A stretch of 11,765 nt of DNA from Bacillota bacterium (GTDB taxonomy: Bacteria; Bacillota; Clostridia; Lachnospirales; Cellulosilyticaceae), in assembly GCA_023436395.1 (NCBI GenBank), contig JAEZJJ010000041.1, positions 1 to 11,765 on the forward strand, read 5' to 3'. Under the pieces are notes generated by a model. The model was not told the DNA's origin, did not search any database, and worked only from the letters and a program-made list of their open reading frames with translations. The translations under genes were made by a program, and so were the position numbers. This document shows positions 7,930 through 11,765 of this stretch, piece by piece (positions within the stretch are counted from its first letter, which is position 1; each line of letters starts with the position of its first letter).

Positions 7930-9036
7930 TTATGCATTTACTCGAATTGGTAATATTAGATATTTATAGTGTTCCCCTTCTTCTGGTTGAATAATACAAG
8001 GGGTGAGGGATGAGATAAAGTGAATACACACATTATCATCTTCTATAGCTTTAAGTGCATCAATTAAATACTTAGGGTTAAAAGCGATTGTAATCTCTTT
8101 ACCTTCAAGTATTACTTCAAGTTCTTCCCTAGCAGTTCCAAGTTCCGCATTAGAAGTAATAATCATTTTATCCTTTTCAATTTCTACACGAATAGGATTT
8201 TTCTTACCTTCTCTAGAAATTAAAGCAGCACGTTCAATACTCATCAAGAAGTTCTTACGGTCCACAAGAATTTTTGTCTCATAATCAGGTGAAAATACTT
8301 GTTCGTATTTAAGAAACTCACCTTCTAATAAACGTGATACTACTTTACTATCTCCTAAGTCAAAAAGAACATGTTTATCTCCAAAGTATACTGTTACCTC
8401 TTCATCCTCTTCACTTGTTAAAATTTTATTAATCTCAGAAAGTGTGCGTCCAGGAATGACAACTTCTAATTCCTCATTCTCATTTGAGAGTTTAAGTTGT
8501 CTATATGAAATACGATAGCCGTCTACAGATACCATGTTTAAATTGTCATTTTTAATTTGCAACATTTCTCCTGTAAGAATAGGTCTAGTTTCATCTTGAG
8601 CAACTGAGAAAATTGTTTGACGAATCATCTCTTTAAGAGCTAATTGATTAACAGTGCAAACATTTGTTTTTTCTACATCTGGAAGAGCAGGGAAGTCTCT
8701 ACCTGATTGACCAGCAATTTGGAATTTAGACTTTTCACTTACAATACTCGTCATAAAGTTATCATCTGTTGAAATTTCAACTACTTCTCCTGGCATTCTT
8801 CTAATAATTTCAGAAAAAATCTTAGACTCTAGAGCAATAAAACCTTCGTTAATAACGTCTGCATCTATTGTACTTTCAATGCCAAGTTCAAGGTTATTCC
8901 CAACTAAAGTAAGCTTATTATTAGACGCCTTTAAAAGAATACATTCTAGTATAGGCATAGTTGTTTTAGTAGAACATGCTTTTAGCACTGTGTTAATACT
9001 ATTTAACAAAAGATCTTGCCTGCAATAAATATGCAT
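7930..9036 (-). CDS. dnaN: DNA polymerase III beta subunit (sliding clamp)
   Basis: A 368-aa ring-forming clamp that tethers the replicative polymerase to DNA. Three successive clamp folds are visible: the opening block MHIYCRQDLLLNSINTVLKA, the central NQLALKEMIRQTIFSVAQDETRPILTGEML (about 142-171), and the closing FNPKYLIDALKAIEDD with the C-terminal YLILPIRVNA that carries the partner-binding pocket. The frame is open for 11 more codons upstream (to 9069). The ATG at 9036 is preferred because the clamp family starts with this MHIxC/F-like strand and an AAAGGAG site sits 8 nt before it. It lies 248 bp downstream of dnaA, with part of the origin in between. Confidence 0.96.
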   Translation of the reverse strand: MHIYCRQDLLLNSINTVLKACSTKTTMPILECILLKASNNKLTLVGNNLELGIESTIDADVINEGFIALESKIFSEIIRRMPGEVVEISTDDNFMTSIVSEKSKFQIAGQSGRDFPALPDVEKTNVCTVNQLALKEMIRQTIFSVAQDETRPILTGEMLQIKNDNLNMVSVDGYRISYRQLKLSNENEELEVVIPGRTLSEINKILTSEEDEEVTVYFGDKHVLFDLGDSKVVSRLLEGEFLKYEQVFSPDYETKILVDRKNFLMSIERAALISREGKKNPIRVEIEKDKMIITSNAELGTAREELEVILEGKEITIAFNPKYLIDALKAIEDDNVCIHFISSLTPCIIQPEEGEHYKYLILPIRVNA

Positions 9037-9084
9037 GTGGATATCTCCTTTCGTGTAAAACCAATACAATTATTAAAGTTAATT

Positions 9085-9124
9085 TAGCAATAATAGTAGT
9101 AGGGGGTGTGAGTACTGTGGATAA
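9085..9124 (-). other. Basal unwinding module: DnaA box, GC run, DnaA-trios
   Basis: Read in the dnaA direction (minus): a perfect DnaA box TTATCCACA (9124-9116), a short linker, a run of five C (9106-9102), then triplets whose plus-strand form is TAG-TAG-TAG-TAA-CAA-TAG (9102 back to 9085). This order is that described for the Bacillus subtilis unwinding element, where DnaA spreads from the box onto one strand through repeated 3'-GAT-5' trios. AT-rich DNA continues to dnaN. The site is therefore the likely place where the double helix first opens. The match is by pattern only. Confidence 0.78.
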
Positions 9125-9282
9125 CCCTTACTAGCCATTAATAGCATTATAAAAAATGATGTTTATACACATGTGGATGAGTTGAAGTTTTACTTTAAGT
9201 TTATCCACACTATTAACATCAAAAAAAAAATCACAAAAATAATCCACAAAAAATTCACGCTAAGTTCACATGAATATACACA
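9116..9282. other. Origin, dnaA-dnaN part: DnaA-box cluster (oriC2)
   Basis: DnaA-box consensus TTATNCACA is met by 9116-9124 (reverse), 9163-9171 (TTATACACA, forward) and 9201-9209 (TTATCCACA, forward). One-mismatch copies are 9172-9180 (TGTGGATGA), 9240-9248 (TAATCCACA) and 9274-9282 (ATATACACA). The pair at 9163-9180 is head to head with no gap. A run of ten A sits at 9221-9230. This cluster between dnaA and dnaN and the one upstream of dnaA form a bipartite origin, as in Bacillus. Confidence 0.88.
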
Positions 9283-9284
9283 GG

Positions 9285-10625
9285 TTATTTTGCTGTAATT
9301 TTAGATTCCAATTCATTGAGTATTTGAGTAAGTTCAATATCTGTTTGAAGTTCCTTGGAAATCTTTTCAAAACCATGAATAATGGTAGTATGGTCACGAC
9401 CACCAAATTTTTCACCAATTTTAGGAAGAGAAAGATCTGTAAGTTTTCTACAAAGATACATGGCTATTTGTCTAGGATAGGCAATATTACGAGTTCGCTT
9501 AGAAGAGCGAAGTTCTTCGGGTTTAAGGTGAAAGTAATTTGCAACAATTTCTTGAATATACTCAGCTGTAATAATTTTAGGCCTGTCCTTAGAAATAAGG
9601 TCTTTTAATGCTTCATTAGCTAATTCAACAGTGATCGGTTTATTTGTAAGAGAAGAAAAGGCTAAAATACGATTTAAAGCACCTTCAAGCTCACGAATAT
9701 TAGAAATAACAGTTTTAGCAATGAATAAAAGAACATCTTCAGGTACAGATAGGCTCTCAATTTCAGCTTTTTTTCTTAAAATAGCAATTCTAGTCTCTAA
9801 ATCTGGACTTTGGATATCTGCAATAAGTCCCCATTCAAATCTAGAACGTAAACGTTCTTCTAAAGTTTCAATTTCTTTAGGTGGACGATCACTAGAAATA
9901 ATAATTTGCTTATTGGCTTCATAAAGTGCATTAAAGGTATGGAAAAATTCTTCCTGAGTACGTTCTTTACCAGTGATAAATTGAATATCGTCTATTAATA
10001 GAACATCAATATTTCTATATTTATTACGAAAACTTTCATTTTTATCATCACGAATAGAATTAATAAGCTCATTAGTAAACTTTTCAGAAGAAGCATAAAT
10101 AATTTTGGCACTAGGATTCTGATCTAGAATATAGTGTGCAATTGAATGCATAAGGTGAGTTTTACCAAGCCCTACACCTCCGTATAGAAATAATGGATTA
10201 TAAGCCCTAGCAGGTGCTTCTGAAACAGCTAAAGCAGCAGCATGAGCCATACGATTACTATTTCCTACTACGAAACTATCAAAAACATATCTAGGGTTTA
10301 AATTACTTGGATTATTAAGAGGATCTTGAAGATCAAGAGTTCTTTTATTAGATTTGTTTTCAGTAGCAGTTTGTTCATTTGGAAGTACAAATTTTATATG
10401 ACATTCCTTATTTAGAATCTGAAGTGCACTATTACGGATAAGCTCTATATAGCGTGTATTAAGAATTTCCTTAGTAAATTCATTTTTTACGCCAATAATT
10501 AAAGTATTATCTTCAATAGATAATAACTCAGTTTCTTTAAACCAAGTATTAAAGCTAACGCTAGAGGTTTCCAGTTCTATAATACTAAGGATAGATTCCC
10601 ATTGCTTTTTATACAGCGACGACAT
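9285..10625 (-). CDS. dnaA: Chromosomal replication initiator DnaA
   Basis: A 446-aa AAA+ initiator that binds DnaA boxes, forms an ATP-dependent filament and melts the origin. Domain I (1-80, with WFKETELLSIEDN) mediates self-contact and helicase loading. A short polar linker covers about 81-108. In the ATPase domain Walker A is GGVGLGKTH (149-157), Walker B VLLIDD (208-213), sensor 1 IIISSDRPP (241-249) and sensor 2 begins at Arg311 in NIRELEGALNR. Domain IV (about 348-446) reads boxes through a helix-turn-helix with SKRTRNIAYPRQIAMYL and the signature GGRDHTTIIHG (408-418). A TAGGAGG site lies 7 nt before ATG. All key residues are present and length is normal. Boxes at its own promoter suggest autoregulation. 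Confidence 0.98.
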   Translation of the reverse strand: MSSLYKKQWESILSIIELETSSVSFNTWFKETELLSIEDNTLIIGVKNEFTKEILNTRYIELIRNSALQILNKECHIKFVLPNEQTATENKSNKRTLDLQDPLNNPSNLNPRYVFDSFVVGNSNRMAHAAALAVSEAPARAYNPLFLYGGVGLGKTHLMHSIAHYILDQNPSAKIIYASSEKFTNELINSIRDDKNESFRNKYRNIDVLLIDDIQFITGKERTQEEFFHTFNALYEANKQIIISSDRPPKEIETLEERLRSRFEWGLIADIQSPDLETRIAILRKKAEIESLSVPEDVLLFIAKTVISNIRELEGALNRILAFSSLTNKPITVELANEALKDLISKDRPKIITAEYIQEIVANYFHLKPEELRSSKRTRNIAYPRQIAMYLCRKLTDLSLPKIGEKFGGRDHTTIIHGFEKISKELQTDIELTQILNELESKITAK

Positions 10626-10648
10626 ACTTAATCCTCCTATTTTATTTA

Positions 10649-10689
10649 TTTATGCACAGTTTATTAAAGTATTGTCAACATGTGCATAA
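10649..10689 (-). promoter_or_regulatory. dnaA promoter bracketed by two DnaA boxes
   Basis: The minus strand has a perfect -35 TTGACA (10678-10673), an 18-bp spacer and a weaker -10 CATAAA (10654-10649). Box TGTGCATAA (10681-10689) lies 2 bp upstream of the -35. Box TTATGCACA (10650-10658), its exact inverse, covers the -10. DnaA bound at both would block polymerase, as expected for autorepression. The start would be near 10642, leaving a short leader in which the ribosome site begins almost at once. A weaker alternative -10 (TATACT, 10718-10713) lies upstream. Confidence 0.68.
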
Positions 10690-10983
10690 AGTAATCAACA
10701 TATATATTGAAAAGTATAATTTAAATGAATAAAAATAACGGGCTAAACAATATGTGGATAAAGTTATTAAGAAAAAAACCTGATAAAACATTAAAAAATA
10801 CAAAAAAAAAGGAAAAAATATAAGTTATGCACAACTTTATCAACAGAATGTGAATAACTTAATATAATTAACAACTTATCTACAAGTAATTTTATAATAT
10901 CAAATTACCTGTGGAAAATCAACCTTAGATAAAAAATATCCACAAGCAAGGTTGTCAAAAAAGATGTGGATATTTTGTGTAAT
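10650..10983. other. Origin, upstream part: dense DnaA-box cluster (oriC1)
   Basis: Ten candidate DnaA boxes lie in 334 bp. Those matching TTATNCACA or its complement start at 10650, 10681, 10753, 10825 and 10849. One-mismatch copies start at 10837 (TTATCAACA), 10876 (TTATCTACA), 10910 (TGTGGAAAA), 10936 (ATATCCACA) and 10975 (TGTGGATAT). Orientation is mixed. Three boxes at 10825, 10837 and 10849 are spaced exactly 12 bp, about one helical turn. Location upstream of dnaA corresponds to the incA/incB part of the Bacillus origin. No gene is present here. Confidence 0.9.
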
Positions 10984-11441
10984 AAAGATATAGATTAATA
11001 TTTCAATATAAATAATGGAGAATAATTAGATGTTGAAGTACATTAAAAAGTAAAACAAATAAAGAGGAGTATTAATTATAGTAAGATATAAAGTATGAAA
11101 TAAAAATAAAAAGTATAAAAGGATGAAAGAGAATATTTAAAAATTACATAAGAGTTTGTAAAAAAATAAAAATAAAAAGTAAAAGGATAAAAGAGAAATA
11201 ATGAATTGTATAGGTAAATATAAGAAGGGAACATAAAGTAGAAGAATAATTTTATTAATAATAAGTGAGTATAGATAAAAATATTAGTTTTAATTTCTAT
11301 AATTAATATTTTTGTTTAAAATATAAATATTTAACTAATTTAAGTTCACATATAAAATGACATATATTATAAAATGACATATATAAGGAAGAAATAATTT
11401 TAATTACCATTTATTTATTCAGATAATATAGTAAGTAAGGC
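10984..11441. other. Gene-free, A/G-rich strip between oriC and rpmH
   Basis: About 460 bp with no credible gene. From 11041 to 11280 the plus strand holds 38 G but only 4 C by direct count, and A far exceeds T, so nearly all purines lie on one strand. A 36-bp segment (11098-11133) recurs in slightly altered form at 11164-11197 (a 2-bp deletion and one substitution). An AT-only inverted repeat joins 11277-11286 with 11304-11313. The G excess fits the leading strand of the rightward fork, but the degree is striking. No function can be read from it. Confidence 0.7.
11351..11384. repeat. Perfect 17-bp tandem duplication upstream of rpmH promoter
   Basis: TATAAAATGACATATAT occurs twice back to back (11351-11367 and 11368-11384) without a mismatch, ending 57 bp before the rpmH -35. 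It is either a recent slippage duplication or a pair of regulator sites; 17 bp is not a whole number of helical turns, so two copies would face different sides of the DNA. Confidence 0.9.
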
Positions 11442-11470
11442 TTGACTACAAATTATAAATCTTCTATACT
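11442..11470 (+). promoter_or_regulatory. rpmH promoter
   Basis: TTGACT (11442-11447), a 17-bp spacer and TATACT (11465-11470) form a strong sigma-A-type promoter on the plus strand. Transcription should begin near 11477, leaving a leader of about 140 nt before rpmH, long for such a small gene. Confidence 0.85.
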
Positions 11471-11482
11471 ATCCATAGTGCT

Positions 11483-11563
11483 TATTTACATTCAATAAGT
11501 TTAATGTAAATATTTTTATTATTGGTGTGAAGATAAATAGCGCATGTGCAGTGACTATTTATC
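11483..11563 (+). promoter_or_regulatory. Structured rpmH leader: two perfect hairpins
   Basis: Hairpin 1 pairs TATTTACATT (11483-11492) with AATGTAAATA (11503-11512) around 10 nt and is followed directly by TTTTTATTATT, so it resembles a weak intrinsic terminator. An overlapping alternative, CTTATT (11481-11486) with AATAAG (11494-11499), would exclude it. Hairpin 2 pairs GATAAATAG (11532-11540) with CTATTTATC (11555-11563) around a 14-nt loop. The heptamer ATGTGCA sits in that loop (11544-11550) and again at 11571-11577. Such a leader could control L34 synthesis by attenuation or protein binding; this is inference. Confidence 0.5.
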
Positions 11564-11616
11564 AATTTTGATGTGCATATTGTGTGGTAACTTATCCAAT
11601 AAAGGAGGTGCTCACA

Positions 11617-11751
11617 ATGAAAATGACTTATCAACCAAAGAAACGTCAAAGAAGTAAAGAACATGGTTTTCGTAAAAGAATGAGAACTAAAAATGGTAGA
11701 GCGGTACTCGCTAGAAGAAGAGCAAAAGGTAGAAAAAAACTAACAGCATAA
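11617..11751 (+). CDS. rpmH: 50S ribosomal protein L34
   Basis: A 44-aa, very basic protein of the large ribosomal subunit. It opens MKMTYQPKKRQRSKEHGFRK and continues with the RMRTKNGRAVLARRRAKGRK core typical of L34, at the family's normal length. An excellent AAAGGAGGTG site (11601-11610) precedes ATG by 6 nt. The usual start in this family is MKxTYQP, which fixes the start. It runs away from dnaA, as in nearly all bacteria, and is normally followed by rnpA, the RNase P protein gene. Only 14 bases remain in the window, so that cannot be seen. Confidence 0.97.
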   Translation: MKMTYQPKKRQRSKEHGFRKRMRTKNGRAVLARRRAKGRKKLTA

Positions 11752-11765
11752 AACAAGGCCGCTTA

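Noticed and set aside
9037..9069. Longer dnaN reading starting at 9069
   Set aside because: The extra 11 residues precede the normal clamp N-terminus, and the good AAAGGAG site lies inside this extension, correctly placed for the ATG at 9036.
9146..9151. Perfect TATAAT on the minus strand between dnaA and dnaN, a possible dnaN promoter
   Set aside because: No acceptable -35 at 16-18 bp (ACATGT at 17). A separate dnaN promoter is plausible but not supported by sequence.
9270..9924. Plus-strand open frames of 97 and 112 codons inside dnaA
   Set aside because: The longer ones in the window, but antisense to conserved dnaA domains and lacking ribosome sites or recognisable features.
11482..11664. 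60-codon minus-strand frame across the rpmH leader and start
   Set aside because: It overlaps rpmH and its promoter-proximal leader on the opposite strand, and has no ribosome site or recognisable protein features.
11752..11765. Start of rnpA after rpmH
   Set aside because: Only 14 bases remain and no start codon is visible, so it cannot be annotated.

Overview
The window is the replication-origin region of a low-GC Gram-positive bacterium. The gene order rpmH / dnaA-dnaN-yaaA-recF-gyrB-gyrA, the very AT-rich intergenic DNA and the strong AGGAGG-type ribosome sites all point to Firmicutes. The 16S fragment and the protein flavour suggest class Clostridia, roughly Lachnospirales or Cellulosilyticum-like. 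That genus-level guess comes from memory and was not tested.

Layout, read outward from the origin. At the right end rpmH runs rightward from its own consensus promoter, through a leader with two perfect hairpins. Between rpmH and dnaA (10626-11616) lies about 1 kb without genes. Its dnaA-proximal third is packed with DnaA boxes. The rest is an extremely A- and G-rich strip followed by small repeats. Going left on the minus strand come dnaA, a second DnaA-box cluster with a textbook unwinding module, dnaN, the S4-domain gene yaaA, recF, a gyrBA promoter, gyrB, gyrA, and a membrane-anchored C39-like cysteine peptidase whose ATG directly follows the gyrA stop. After about 290 bp of AT-rich spacer a rho-independent terminator ends this transcription. 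A promoter, tRNA-Ser(GCU), a second very strong promoter and the first ~200 nt of a 16S rRNA gene follow, also on the minus strand.

How the parts work together. DnaA, made from a promoter bracketed by its own boxes, probably binds both clusters of a bipartite origin and melts the DNA at DnaA-trios just upstream of dnaN. DnaN is the sliding clamp, RecF acts at gaps and stalled forks, and gyrase removes positive supercoils ahead of the forks. All genes point away from the origin, so transcription and replication are co-directional, including the rRNA operon about 9 kb away.

All core genes look intact and of normal length. Nothing suggests a mobile element, CRISPR array or defence system. The less ordinary items are the peptidase gene fused in translation to gyrA, the glycine at the gyrase quinolone position, the C-depleted strip beside oriC, the perfect 17-bp tandem duplication and the structured rpmH leader.
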